Shown: positions 1-10,662 of the stretch, in pieces | Layout: every line of letters starts with the position of its first letter | Numbering within the stretch: position 1 is the stretch's first letter | NCBI GenBank assembly: GCA_018663035.1 | Contig: JABJEX010000014.1 | Span: 122,099 to 186,098, forward strand | Length of the DNA: 64,000 nucleotides | Reading direction: 5' to 3' | Source of the DNA: Porticoccaceae bacterium | GTDB lineage: Bacteria; Pseudomonadota; Gammaproteobacteria; Pseudomonadales; Porticoccaceae | The notes under the pieces: generated by a model | What the model saw: the letters and a program-made list of their open reading frames with translations, nothing else | Told to the model about the DNA's origin: nothing | The model's database searches: none | Program-made: the position numbers and the translations under genes

Positions 1-1284
1 AGATCCCCGGCCATGACAGGTGGGGCATCCATCACAGAGTAACTGCTCTAAACTTTCGCTGGTGCGTTTTCGGGTTACTTGCACCAGCCCAAGCTCAGTC
101 ACGCCAGATAGCTTGGTTTTTGCCGGATCACGGTCCAACGCTTTTCCCAGCGTGCGCAGCACCTGACGGCGATGCTCAAGATTTTGCATATCAATAAAGT
201 CGACGATAATAATTCCACCTAGGTTGCGCATACGGATCTGTCGCGCTGTGGTGGCCGCCGCTTCTAGATTGGTTTTATAAATTGTTTCTTCAAGGTTGCG
301 GTGCCCCACAAAGGCCCCAGTATTAACATCTACAGTGGTCATAGCCTCGGTGGGATCAATCACTAGGTGCCCACCAGACTTGAGGGGTACAGATCGCTGC
401 AGCGCTTTAGCTATTTCATCTTCGATACCATGCAGGTAGAACAGCGGCCTCTCGCCCGGATAATGCTCTATCAATCGCGCGATCTCCGGGCTAAATTTAT
501 TGCCAAAGTGTACCAGCTCAGCAAGTATCTCCCTGGAATCAACCAGAATCTTCTCGACCTGGGTACAGGCCATGTCTCGCAGTACCCGCTTGTAGAGTGG
601 CAGCTCTTCATAGATGCAGCTAGGTACCGAGGCCTCTGCCTGACTCTGCTCGATGTGTCGCCAAAGCCGCTGCAAAAAACGCATGTCCGAGTGCAATTCG
701 GTAGCCGTCACAGCCTCAGCTGCTGTGCGTACAATATAGCCGCCGCTGCTGTCTTCTGGGTCTTGAGTTTCATCAATCACGGCTGCAATAACATCGCGCA
801 GGCGTTCGCGCTCCTGCTCGTCTTCAATGCGCTGGGACACACCTATATGGGTGCTCTTGTCCATATAAACCAGATAGCGCGCAGCCACCGAGAGCTGCGC
901 CGTTAACCTTGCACCCTTGCTGTTAATTGGATCTTTGATGACCTGAACCAGTATCTTTTGACCCTCGCGAAGCAGTGTTCTTATATCCGGGCTTTTGTTA
1001 TCCGAACTTTTGGTATCCAGAGCAGCTGCATCTTTATCCTGATTCTGACTTTTTGTATCCGCATGAAGGTCATCGACATGGAGAAAGGCGGTGCGCTCGA
1101 CGCCAATATCGACAAATGCCGCCTGCATACCAGGCAATACACGTACGACCTTACCAAGATAAATATTACCTACAAGGCCGCGCTTCTGATTGCGTTCGAT
1201 AGAAATTTCTTGCGGCACACCATTTTCTACCAAGGCTACGCGAGTTTCCATCGGCGTAATATTGATAAGAATTTCTCTGCTCAT
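1..1284 (-). CDS. rng: Ribonuclease G (Rng/CafA), C-terminus truncated by window edge
   Basis: Reverse-strand reading from ATG at 1284 gives MSREILINITPMETRVALVENGVPQEISIERNQKRGLVGNIYLGKVVRVLPGMQAAFVDIG..., with S1 and RNase E/G catalytic-domain motifs (VDVNTGAFVG, GGIIIVDFIDM). Next to maf-mreDCB, as in many gammaproteobacteria. Confidence 0.93.
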   Translation of the reverse strand, partial: MSREILINITPMETRVALVENGVPQEISIERNQKRGLVGNIYLGKVVRVLPGMQAAFVDIGVERTAFLHVDDLHADTKSQNQDKDAAALDTKSSDNKSPDIRTLLREGQKILVQVIKDPINSKGARLTAQLSVAARYLVYMDKSTHIGVSQRIEDEQERERLRDVIAAVIDETQDPEDSSGGYIVRTAAEAVTATELHSDMRFLQRLWRHIEQSQAEASVPSCIYEELPLYKRVLRDMACTQVEKILVDSREILAELVHFGNKFSPEIARLIEHYPGERPLFYLHGIEDEIAKALQRSVPLKSGGHLVIDPTEAMTTVDVNTGAFVGHRNLEETIYKTNLEAAATTARQIRMRNLGGIIIVDFIDMQNLEHRRQVLRTLGKALDRDPAKTKLSGVTELGLVQVTRKRTSESLEQLLCDGCPTCHGRGS

Positions 1285-1390
1285 AATGTTTTCCGCAAAA
1301 GATAAATAATGTAGCGACTACAGCATTGTAACCACTAAAATATAACGTCCTATAACCTAGTAGGGCGCAGCCAAAATCAATGGGATGCTA

Positions 1391-1984
1391 CTAGGGTGAT
1401 ACTGTTTGCCACAGGGGCACTGCAAAGTGCTTTAATAGTTGTTCGGTCTCCGCCAAAGGCAGCCCCACTACCCCACTATAACTGCCTTCGAGGTGTGTCA
1501 CAAAGAGTGCTGCCTTACCCTGAATGGCATAGGCGCCTGCCTTTCCGAGAGGCTCCTGAGTCTGCCAGTAGTTAAGACACTCCTGTTGAGAGATTGTGCG
1601 AAATGTCACTGCAGTTGTTGATAGCCTGACCTTAGTATCCACTCCTGTAGTCATGGCAACAGCGGAAAGTACTTGATGAGTTCTTCCCGAAAGTTGGTCG
1701 AGCATATACAGAGCATTATCTTTGCAGCTTGGCTTACCAAAAATCTGCTCTCCGCAAACAACTGCAGTATCAGCTCCCATAAAGGGCAAATCGCTAGCCT
1801 GCCGGCTGTAACCAGCTGTAGCTTTCTTGACCGCCATGCGAACAACATAGTCTGCTGGTGATTCACCCAACTGCTGACTTTCGTCTATATTGGCCGGAGC
1901 CACCACAAAACGCACACCGATTTGCCGCAGTAGCTCGGCACGGCGCGGGGAGGCAGAGGCAAGGATCATATTAGGTTGCGTCAA
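1391..1984 (-). CDS. maf: Maf family nucleotide pyrophosphatase
   Basis: ILASASPRRAELLRQIG N-terminal motif and DTAVVCGEQIFGKP; genomic context. Confidence 0.93.
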   Translation of the reverse strand: MTQPNMILASASPRRAELLRQIGVRFVVAPANIDESQQLGESPADYVVRMAVKKATAGYSRQASDLPFMGADTAVVCGEQIFGKPSCKDNALYMLDQLSGRTHQVLSAVAMTTGVDTKVRLSTTAVTFRTISQQECLNYWQTQEPLGKAGAYAIQGKAALFVTHLEGSYSGVVGLPLAETEQLLKHFAVPLWQTVSP

Positions 1985-2015
1985 TATAACTCCAAGGGAA
2001 AATAGACAGGCGGGT

Positions 2016-2492
2016 TTAACGCTGACGCTGGCATATTCTGGCCACTAATTTATCTACAAACAACCAGACTATCGCCGAAGTCAGACCCAAAGCCGGTAGA
2101 TGGCCCAAATTCATAGATACATCCCAAATTGTATACAGAGCCGCCTCAAGTAACTCGGCCAACACCACCAGACCCACCACCATAAATGCGCGATGCAGCG
2201 GCGAAAAGTAGGCCAGCCAACGACTCAGGATGTAGGCAATGCCTCCACAGAGCGCAAAGACCAACATATAATGGCCGAGGTTGGTTCTAAACAGTGTATC
2301 AGCCAAAAGACCTACTGCCGCAGCAAAGCCGACTCCGAACCGGTTGGGCAAGTACAGAATCCAGGCCAACACCACCAGCATTAAAAAATTTGGTTTCCAG
2401 AGAATCCAGTCACCGGAGACCGGTATCAGTTGAAAAATAATCGCCAGCAGCAGCGAGGTGATTACTGGGCTGATATAACTGACTGGCTTCAA
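2016..2492 (-). CDS. mreD: Rod shape-determining protein MreD
   Basis: Polytopic 158 aa membrane protein, 4-bp overlap with mreC, mreBCD order. Confidence 0.9.
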   Translation of the reverse strand: MKPVSYISPVITSLLLAIIFQLIPVSGDWILWKPNFLMLVVLAWILYLPNRFGVGFAAAVGLLADTLFRTNLGHYMLVFALCGGIAYILSRWLAYFSPLHRAFMVVGLVVLAELLEAALYTIWDVSMNLGHLPALGLTSAIVWLFVDKLVARICQRQR

Positions 2493-3337
2493 CGCCCTCT
2501 CCTGACCTGCCGATTGTCACCCGTATTAAATACCAACAGCAGGTGCCGGCTGCGGTCAAGCTGCGCGCTGGGGTCTACCTCAACATCGAGAAACAATGCG
2601 CCGGGCTGCTGGTCAATACTGATAACAGTCCCCACTGGATAGCCCACCGGAAAGCGACCGCCCAAACCGGAGCTGACTAGCTCATCGCCCTGTTTAATAT
2701 CAGCGGTAGGAGAAACAAACCTGAGACTCAAGCGATTGTAATCTGCAGTACCCTCAGCAATTGAGCGCACGCCATTGCGCAGAACCTGGACAGGCAGAGC
2801 ATGGCCGCTATCGGTAATCAATAGAGCGATACTGTGGTTTTCATAGACCGCAATGATCTGGCCCATTAATCCATCAGCGTCAAGGATAGGTTGACCTACA
2901 TAGACGCCATCGCTAGTGCCGCGATCTATGGTTACCTTGTGACTCTGGGGATTGGGCGAAACCCCGATCACCTCAGTCACCAACACGCTGTCCATCAATA
3001 ACTCGGTGGCATTAAGTAACTGTCTCAGACGCATATTTTCAGCGGTCAACTCAGCCATACGCTGGAGCTGTGCGCGGTGAATTAGTGTTTCTTGTTTAAG
3101 TCTTGCGTTGTCTCGCTCGAGGTCTTTGCGCGAGGCTCCATTGACTTCGCCCCACTCCTGAACACGCGCTGGAATATTGGTCAGCCAATAGACTGGACGC
3201 ACGGCATTATCAATAAAGTTGGTTACTGGCGACAGCCAGGTAGTTGCAGAATCCATAGCCATCAGACCAAATGCAACTAGCCCGATAATAAGGATTTTCC
3301 GCAGTGCAGAAGACGACCTGGAAAAAATTCTACTAAT
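2489..3337 (-). CDS. mreC: Rod shape-determining protein MreC; proposed non-canonical ATT start at 3337 (ATG-only call starts at 3262)
   Basis: MreC core (QVLRNGVRSIAEG, VSSGLGGRFPVGYPVG). In-frame upstream extension (I/M)SRIFSRSSSALRKILIIGLVAFGL resembles canonical MreC N-termini; AGGAG lies 7 nt before ATT. Confidence 0.88.
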   Translation of the reverse strand: MSRIFSRSSSALRKILIIGLVAFGLMAMDSATTWLSPVTNFIDNAVRPVYWLTNIPARVQEWGEVNGASRKDLERDNARLKQETLIHRAQLQRMAELTAENMRLRQLLNATELLMDSVLVTEVIGVSPNPQSHKVTIDRGTSDGVYVGQPILDADGLMGQIIAVYENHSIALLITDSGHALPVQVLRNGVRSIAEGTADYNRLSLRFVSPTADIKQGDELVSSGLGGRFPVGYPVGTVISIDQQPGALFLDVEVDPSAQLDRSRHLLLVFNTGDNRQVRRGR

Positions 3338-3394
3338 GAACCTGCTCCTGAAAACTCACTAACCTACAAAAGTGTTAGCTTAGCCTGACTCAAC

Positions 3395-4432
<1,038 letters not shown>

Positions 4433-4752
4433 CTAATTTTATTCCTCAGTAGCGGCCAGTCGGAAATTAGCACAGGCGGCCCACAATTAAGCCTAAAAAT
4501 GTAACAGTGCAGAAAGCCCAGAGCAAGCGATGCACAGCTGTTTTTTTGTTATTGACAGAGATTCTAGCTGATCTTTAACAAAAGTGCTTATATCTCTGTT
4601 AATTCAAGAAAAAAACCATTAAAAATACCGACAAATAGGGATATTTCCAAAGCCACCCCCCTAACCTAATGGCCTCATTTGTTGTACCATTTGCCATGAG
4701 TTACACGACCTTAAATTTTCGCCCAATATTCTGCTAAACCACGGACAACATC

Positions 4753-5040
4753 ATGAACATAGAGCGGTCTGAAATTGAAAAGCTAGCCACCCTAGCCCGC
4801 ATTGCGATTAACGATGAAACTATCAGCGAAGTCACTGCCCGTCTGAGTAGCGTTTTGGAGTTGGTTGACCAGTTAAGTGCTGCGGATACCAGCGCGATAG
4901 AGAATGTCGCTAACCCTCTGCAAGCCACCCAGCGCTTGAGAGAAGATGAGGTCGCCGAAATCAACCAGCGCGAAGCCCTTCAGGCTATAGCACCGGACAC
5001 CGAAGCAGGGCTGTTTTTAGTGCCCAAAGTCATTGAATAG
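4753..5040 (+). CDS. gatC: Asp/Glu-tRNA amidotransferase subunit GatC
   Basis: 95 aa GatC-type protein immediately upstream of gatA and gatB. Confidence 0.93.
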   Translation: MNIERSEIEKLATLARIAINDETISEVTARLSSVLELVDQLSAADTSAIENVANPLQATQRLREDEVAEINQREALQAIAPDTEAGLFLVPKVIE

Positions 5041-5062
5041 CCGCCACTGAGTAGAACAGCAG

Positions 5063-6517
5063 ATGCATAACCTAACTATCGCAGAGCTTGTAAAAGGGCT
5101 GCAGAGTAAAGAATTTTCCAGTGTTGAGCTCACTGAGCACTTTTTAGCCCGAATCGCCGAGTTCAACCCAGGCTACAACGCAGTTATCACTATCACTGCA
5201 GACCAGGCTTTAAAAGCCGCCGCCGCTGCAGACGCTAGACTAGCCGAAGGCAACGCGCCCGCTCTGTGCGGCGTGCCTCTTCTTCATAAAGATATTTTCT
5301 GTACCGAGGGTGTGCGCACCAGCTGCGGCTCTAGGATGCTTGATAACTTTATACCACCCTACAGTGCAACGGTCGTCGAGAACTTCGAAAAAGCGGGCGC
5401 AGTAATGCTTGGCAAGACCAATATGGATGAGTTTGCTATGGGCTCCTCCAATGAAACCAGCTTTTATGGCCCCGTAAAAAACCCTTGGGCAATTGACTCT
5501 GTACCCGGGGGCTCATCTGGCGGCTCTGCTGCTGCCGTAGCAGCGCGGCTGGCCCCAGCTGCCACAGCCACGGATACGGGCGGCTCGATTCGCCAGCCTG
5601 CTGCGCTCTGCGGTATCACTGGGTTAAAGCCAACCTATGGGCGAGTATCCCGCTGGGGCATGATTGCTTTTGCCTCGAGCTTAGACCAGGCAGGGCCCAT
5701 GGCCCGCACCGCCGAGGACTGTGCACTCTTGCTGGGCTGTATGGCCAGCGTTGACGATAAAGACTCCACATCTATCGATCATCCGGTAGCAGATTACACT
5801 GCCTCGCTAAACGACTCGATGCAAGGTTTGAAAATTGGCGTACCCAAAGAGTACTTCTCAGAGGGCCTGAACCCAGGCACCGAAAAAGCCGTGCGCCAGG
5901 CACTGGCCGATCTAGAAGCTCAGGGTGCTCAGCTAATTGATATTAGCCTGCCCAATTCAGGGCTGTCAGTGCCGGCGTACTATGTTATTGCGCCCGCTGA
6001 AGCCTCAGCCAACCTCTCGCGCTTTGATGGTGTTAGGTATGGCTACCGCTGTGAGGATCCCAAGGACCTCCAAGATCTGTACACCCGCACCAGAGCTGAG
6101 GGTTTTGGCGAAGAAGTTCAGCGCCGCATACTTATAGGCACTTATTGCCTCTCAGCCGGCTATTACGATGCCTACTATGGCAAAGCTCAGCAAGTGCGAC
6201 AGTTAATCCGTAAAGACTTTGCCGAGGCATTTAAGCAGGTGGATGTGATTTTAGGGCCTACCTGCCCATCACCTGCGTTCAAGTTTGGGGCTAAAGGTGA
6301 TGACCCTGTCGCTATGTATTTAGAAGATATCTATACCATTGCCACCAATCTGGCCGGCCTGCCCGGCATGTCAGTGCCCTGCGGTATGGTTGAGGGAAAA
6401 CCGGTCGGGCTTCAGATCATTGGTAACTATTTCGACGAAGCGTTAATGCTTAATGTTGCCCATCAGTATCAGCAGGTGACCGACTGGCACAGACAGGCAC
6501 CGGAGGGCATCGCATGA
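5063..6517 (+). CDS. gatA: Asp/Glu-tRNA amidotransferase subunit GatA
   Basis: Amidase signature [36 protein letters not shown]. Confidence 0.97.
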   Translation: MHNLTIAELVKGLQSKEFSSVELTEHFLARIAEFNPGYNAVITITADQALKAAAAADARLAEGNAPALCGVPLLHKDIFCTEGVRTSCGSRMLDNFIPPYSATVVENFEKAGAVMLGKTNMDEFAMGSSNETSFYGPVKNPWAIDSVPGGSSGGSAAAVAARLAPAATATDTGGSIRQPAALCGITGLKPTYGRVSRWGMIAFASSLDQAGPMARTAEDCALLLGCMASVDDKDSTSIDHPVADYTASLNDSMQGLKIGVPKEYFSEGLNPGTEKAVRQALADLEAQGAQLIDISLPNSGLSVPAYYVIAPAEASANLSRFDGVRYGYRCEDPKDLQDLYTRTRAEGFGEEVQRRILIGTYCLSAGYYDAYYGKAQQVRQLIRKDFAEAFKQVDVILGPTCPSPAFKFGAKGDDPVAMYLEDIYTIATNLAGLPGMSVPCGMVEGKPVGLQIIGNYFDEALMLNVAHQYQQVTDWHRQAPEGIA

Positions 6518-7971
6518 GTTGGGATACCGTCATCGGGCTAGAGGTGCATGTGCAGCTAGCCACCAAAACCAAAATATTTTCTGGTGCTAGCACCGCTTTC
6601 GGTGCAGAGCCTAATACTCAGGCCTGCGCTATAGATCTAGCTATGCCAGGCACTCTACCTGTGCTCAATAAACAAGCTGTGCATTACGCGGTAATGTTTG
6701 GGCTGGCCATAGATGCAGAGATTGGCAAAGAGTCGGCCTTTGAGCGCAAAAACTATTTCTACCCAGACCTGCCGAAAGGCTATCAGACCACACAGCTAGA
6801 AAAGCCAATTGTTGGTCGCGGCAATGTTGAGATTCAGCTCGCAGATGGCAGCACCAAGACTATTCGTATTCACCATGCTCACCTAGAAGAAGACGCCGGC
6901 AAATCTCTACATGAAGGCGATTTCCGCCACGGTGTCTCTGGTATCGATTTAAATCGTGCCGGTACACCATTGATCGAGATCGTCTCTGAACCTGATATGA
7001 GCAGTGCGGAAGAGGCGGTTGCCTTTGCTAAAAAATTGCACAGTATTGTGACCTCTATTGGCATCTGCGATGGTGAGATGTCTCAGGGCAGTATGCGCTT
7101 TGACGTCAACGTATCAGTTAAACCCAGAGGCAGTGATATTCTGGGCACCAGAACAGAAACTAAAAACCTCAACTCCTTTAAGTTTATGGAAGAGGCTATT
7201 GCCAGAGAGGTAGAGCGTCAGATTGATCTGATTGAAGATGGCGGCACAGTGGTACAAGAAACTCGCCTCTACAATGGTGAAACTAAAACTGCGCGCTCCA
7301 TGCGTAGTAAAGAAGAAGCCAACGACTATCGCTACTTTCCCTGTCCAGATCTCCTGCCGGTGGTGGTGAGCGATGAAACCATTGAAGAGTTGCGTCGTGC
7401 CATGCCGGAACTTCCAGATGCACGACAGACCCGTTTTGTAGAGCAGTATGCTCTTTCTGAATATGATGCCGGCGTGCTGGGCGCTGATGCCTCTATGGCA
7501 AGCTACTTCGAGACGGCTGCCGCGGCATCCAACAATCCAAAACTGGCGGCAAATTGGACGACCGGGGAGCTGGCAGCGCGACTGAATAACGAAGATCTCA
7601 GTATTGCCAAAAGCCCTGTTAGCGCCGAGCAGCTGGCCGGCCTTATAGTGCGCATTGCGGACAATAGTATAAGTGGGAAAATGGCCAAAGAAGTCTTCGA
7701 TGGAATCTGGTCCGGAGAGGGCAGCGCCGACGAGATTATTGAGAAACGCGGACTCAAACAGGTCTCCGACAGCGGTGCACTGGAACAGATGGTGGCAGAG
7801 GTGTTGACCGCCAATCCGGCCATGGTAGACGACTACATTAATAGCGACGAGGCCAAGCGTAAGAAAAAACTTGGCGGCTTTATGGGTCAGATCATGAAAG
7901 CCTCTAAAGGTCAGGCTAATCCACAGCAGGTCAACCAGATTCTCGCTAAAAAACTTAACGAACTACTGTGA
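6514..7971 (+). CDS. gatB: Asp/Glu-tRNA amidotransferase subunit GatB
   Basis: [27 protein letters not shown]-terminal YqeY-like domain; overlaps gatA by 4 bp. Confidence 0.97.
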   Translation: MSWDTVIGLEVHVQLATKTKIFSGASTAFGAEPNTQACAIDLAMPGTLPVLNKQAVHYAVMFGLAIDAEIGKESAFERKNYFYPDLPKGYQTTQLEKPIVGRGNVEIQLADGSTKTIRIHHAHLEEDAGKSLHEGDFRHGVSGIDLNRAGTPLIEIVSEPDMSSAEEAVAFAKKLHSIVTSIGICDGEMSQGSMRFDVNVSVKPRGSDILGTRTETKNLNSFKFMEEAIAREVERQIDLIEDGGTVVQETRLYNGETKTARSMRSKEEANDYRYFPCPDLLPVVVSDETIEELRRAMPELPDARQTRFVEQYALSEYDAGVLGADASMASYFETAAAASNNPKLAANWTTGELAARLNNEDLSIAKSPVSAEQLAGLIVRIADNSISGKMAKEVFDGIWSGEGSADEIIEKRGLKQVSDSGALEQMVAEVLTANPAMVDDYINSDEAKRKKKLGGFMGQIMKASKGQANPQQVNQILAKKLNELL

Positions 7972-7985
7972 AATTAGGGAAGAGC

Positions 7986-8285
7986 ATGTCAGTCAAGAAA
8001 GACAAACAAAAAGTCCTCGGCGAAGTCTTCGACGATGAGCGAGTTAAAAGCTTTTTGGACTACCAGCCACCGGCTGGGGTAGAGCGAGATTTTCATCTAC
8101 TAGAAAAAGCCTATCGCGGTATGAATCTGGAAAACTTTGTTACCTTTTTAGGGTTTTTTACTCAGGCCGGGCACAATATAAACGCTGTCAATCCAGAGGG
8201 TATGTCTCTTATTCAGATAGTCAGCCAGCACGGTCATGGGGCAGACTATGTAGAGGCTCTCAAGGCTGCTGGAGCCAACAACTGA
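7986..8285 (+). CDS. PA4642-family small protein
   Basis: MSVKKDKQKVLGEVFDDERVKSFLDYQPPAGVERDFHLLEKAYRGM... matches remembered PA4642-type proteins; ATG at 7986 preferred to GTG at 7968. Confidence 0.7.
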   Translation: MSVKKDKQKVLGEVFDDERVKSFLDYQPPAGVERDFHLLEKAYRGMNLENFVTFLGFFTQAGHNINAVNPEGMSLIQIVSQHGHGADYVEALKAAGANN

Positions 8286-8794
8286 GCGTCAGAACCTTAA
8301 AAACCACGCTGGGCTATCTACTGACCCTAGTCGATAAATACAGTCCAGCAAGGTTCACAGGCTCAGCGCTGCCAAGCGTATTTAATTATCTGCCCATCAA
8401 CCAACAGCTTGTCACCTCAGGCCAGCCCACCGAAAAGCAGTTTTCCAGCATCTCCGCTGCCGGATTTGAGGTGGTTATTAATCTGGCACCCCATAATGCC
8501 GAGAACGCCCTAGATAATGAGCCTGCCCTGATAAAAGCGCTGGGTATGCAATATATTCATATTCCGGTGAATTTTTTAAATCCGTCGGAATCAGACTTTA
8601 CGCTTTTTATTGCCGCCATGCAGTCCCATGAAAGCAAGCGTATCTGGCTCCACTGTGCCGCCAATATGCGCGCCTCAGCATTTTTGTTTCGCTATCGCCG
8701 CGACGTTCTTAAAGAAAACCAATTCACAGCCAAAATAGACTTAGAAAAAATTTGGCAGCCCCTAGGTGCCTGGAAAACCTTTATCGATAAGTAA
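8282..8794 (+). CDS. Protein tyrosine/dual-specificity phosphatase-like protein; full domain lacks ATG/GTG/TTG start (candidate CTG 8282 or CTG 8369; ORF track starts at GTG 8471)
   Basis: Open frame 8282-8470 reads ...FNYLPINQQLVTSGQPTEKQFSSISAAGFEVVINL continuing into the annotated ORF with HCAANMRAS phosphatase-like loop. Confidence 0.6.
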   Translation: MSVRTLKTTLGYLLTLVDKYSPARFTGSALPSVFNYLPINQQLVTSGQPTEKQFSSISAAGFEVVINLAPHNAENALDNEPALIKALGMQYIHIPVNFLNPSESDFTLFIAAMQSHESKRIWLHCAANMRASAFLFRYRRDVLKENQFTAKIDLEKIWQPLGAWKTFIDK

Positions 8795-8875
8795 TGACAG
8801 ACTGCTAGCTTAGCTGTTATAAAATATTTCTTGCTGTTTCCAACAAACTTCAAACTAACAAAAAAGGGGTATGTG

Positions 8876-9256
8876 ATGAAATTTTTAGACAATTTATTGG
8901 ATGGCCGTGAAGAGCAAGCTTATGCTGTATTAAGAATCGTAACAGGATTTTTATTTATCTGGCATGGCACTCAAAAACTTTTTAATTTTCCTAAGGAATT
9001 CACCTACGGCCTAAATCCACTGATGTACACAGCTGGCACCATCGAGTTAGTTGGCGGGTTACTGGTAATGATCGGCCTATTTACACGCCCAGCTGCCTTT
9101 ATCTGCAGTGGCACCATGGCTGTAGCCTATTGGATGGCACATGGTATGAATGGTTTTTTCCCGCTAGTAAATGGCGGTGTTGCAGCTACTCTCTACTGCT
9201 TTGCATTTCTTTATATTGCGGTTCGCGGTTCAGGAATCTGGAGCCTAGACAAGTAA
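8876..9256 (+). CDS. DoxX family membrane protein
   Basis: AYAVLRIVTGFLFIWHGTQKLF...ELVGGLLVMIGLFTRPAAFICSGTMAVAYWMAH; ATG at 8876 behind aaaggggt. Confidence 0.85.
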   Translation: MKFLDNLLDGREEQAYAVLRIVTGFLFIWHGTQKLFNFPKEFTYGLNPLMYTAGTIELVGGLLVMIGLFTRPAAFICSGTMAVAYWMAHGMNGFFPLVNGGVAATLYCFAFLYIAVRGSGIWSLDK

Positions 9257-9303
9257 TAATAGGGTTAGGCAGACGCCATAACTCGCCTAGTAGACTGCGG
9301 TAT

Positions 9304-9344
9304 CAAAACCCCTGGCCTGTAAAACAGCAGTCTCAGGGGTTTTG
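9304..9344. terminator. Inverted repeat caaaacccct...aggggttttg, probable terminator downstream of DoxX
   Basis: 10-bp arms with 21-nt interior. Confidence 0.5.
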
Positions 9345-9456
9345 CTTATTTAGGGCGGCGCTCTGGCTACTTAAACCTTTATAGATGCAAGTCAAAGAAC
9401 CTGAAGATCTGGACAGCTAAAGTGTCTCCCTTACTAATAAAGGAGATAAATAAGCC

Positions 9457-9558
9457 ATGGGAAAGCCTAACCGTCAGTTAATTATATTTGCGGCCGGGTT
9501 GCTCTCTATCCCTCTAATCCTCAGTTTTATAATCATTGTCATACTCTCTTTAGTCTAA
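9457..9558 (+). CDS. 33-aa single-TM microprotein (not in ORF track)
   Basis: ATG at 9457 after AAGGAGA (9440-9446): MGKPNRQLIIFAAGLLSIPLILSFIIIVILSLV*. Confidence 0.5.
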   Translation: MGKPNRQLIIFAAGLLSIPLILSFIIIVILSLV

Positions 9559-9644
9559 GCCATGTACCCTCCGGTAAATGGAGATGACAGCTAGTCCGTA
9601 AAGTGCTCCAATAGAGGCCGAACAAATAATAATTAGAGGCCACC

Positions 9645-10472
9645 ATGCAAATTTCCAGTTTTGGCAATTGCGGCGCTTTGGTAAGCGATTTGCAACTAGC
9701 CTCCTTGAGCGACAAAGAACTCAGCGAACTGCGCGGAGCCTTCGCCGAGTACGGGCTGTTATTTTTTCGGGATCAGGTATTGCCACCAGAGGAGCATCTA
9801 CGATTTGCTCGTCGCTTCGGTAAGATTGTGGTCAATAAGTTTTTTAAAACCACTGAAGAATATCCAGAGATCGCTGAGGTGCGCAAAGAGAAAACCCAGC
9901 AAACTAATATTGGGGGCGGCTGGCATACTGATCATTCCTACGACGATGAACCTGCCCTCGGCAGTATTCTGGTTGCTAGGACGCTGCCTACCAGTGGTGG
10001 TAATACACAGTTTACCAACCTAGCCGTCGCCTATGATGCACTGCCTGACCATCTTAAAAAACGTATTGAGGGTTTGCGTGCTGTACATTCCAACACGCAC
10101 CTTTATGGAGAGAATGGCCTCTACAGGATGACTGATTTAGCCGAGCAGCTCGGCGGAATGGACAGAGTGGGCGACGCCACGCACCCGGTCGTAATTCGCC
10201 ACCCAGAGAGCGGCCGCAAAGTGCTCTATGTCAACCCTGGCCACACCATTCAGTTTGAAGGCTGGGACTTTGCCGAGAGCCGTGAACTATTGGATGAGCT
10301 CTATGCCCATGTGCAGCAGCCACAGTTTACCTCGAGTTTCGACTGGCAGCCCGGCTCTGTAACCTTTTGGGACAATCGCTGCACCTGGCATATGGCAAAT
10401 AATGACTATCAGGGGCAGATGCGCTTAATGCACAGAGTCACTCTAGCTGGAAGCTCTCTGGCTGCCGCCTAA
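9645..10472 (+). CDS. TauD/TfdA family Fe(II)/2-oxoglutarate dioxygenase
   Basis: GGGWHTDHSYDDEPALGSIL (HxD) and WDNRCTWHMANNDY (distal His), RLMHRVT. Confidence 0.88.
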   Translation: MQISSFGNCGALVSDLQLASLSDKELSELRGAFAEYGLLFFRDQVLPPEEHLRFARRFGKIVVNKFFKTTEEYPEIAEVRKEKTQQTNIGGGWHTDHSYDDEPALGSILVARTLPTSGGNTQFTNLAVAYDALPDHLKKRIEGLRAVHSNTHLYGENGLYRMTDLAEQLGGMDRVGDATHPVVIRHPESGRKVLYVNPGHTIQFEGWDFAESRELLDELYAHVQQPQFTSSFDWQPGSVTFWDNRCTWHMANNDYQGQMRLMHRVTLAGSSLAAA

Positions 10473-10492
10473 CTGGTAGCCATAATCCGGCC

Positions 10493-10642
10493 ATGCCTAC
10501 CATGCGTAAAAAATCAGACCTGCCCACCAAGATCTGTCCGATTTGTCAGCGACCATTTAGCTGGCGAAAAAAATGGGAGAGAGTCTGGGACGAGGTACGC
10601 TACTGTTCGGTGCGCTGCAAAACAGACGCACGCAAACGCTAA
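10493..10642 (+). CDS. DUF2256-like 49-aa Cys-rich protein (not in ORF track)
   Basis: MPTMRKKSDLPTKICPICQRPFSWRKKWERVWDEVRYCSVRCKTDARKR: CxxC...CxxxC zinc-ribbon-like layout typical of DUF2256. Confidence 0.75.
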   Translation: MPTMRKKSDLPTKICPICQRPFSWRKKWERVWDEVRYCSVRCKTDARKR

Positions 10643-10662
10643 TTGAATAAAGATCATCAATT

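Noticed and set aside
367-1305. Plus-strand ORFs of 179, 115 and 75 aa
   Set aside because: Antisense to rng, whose minus-strand reading gives a clear RNase G.
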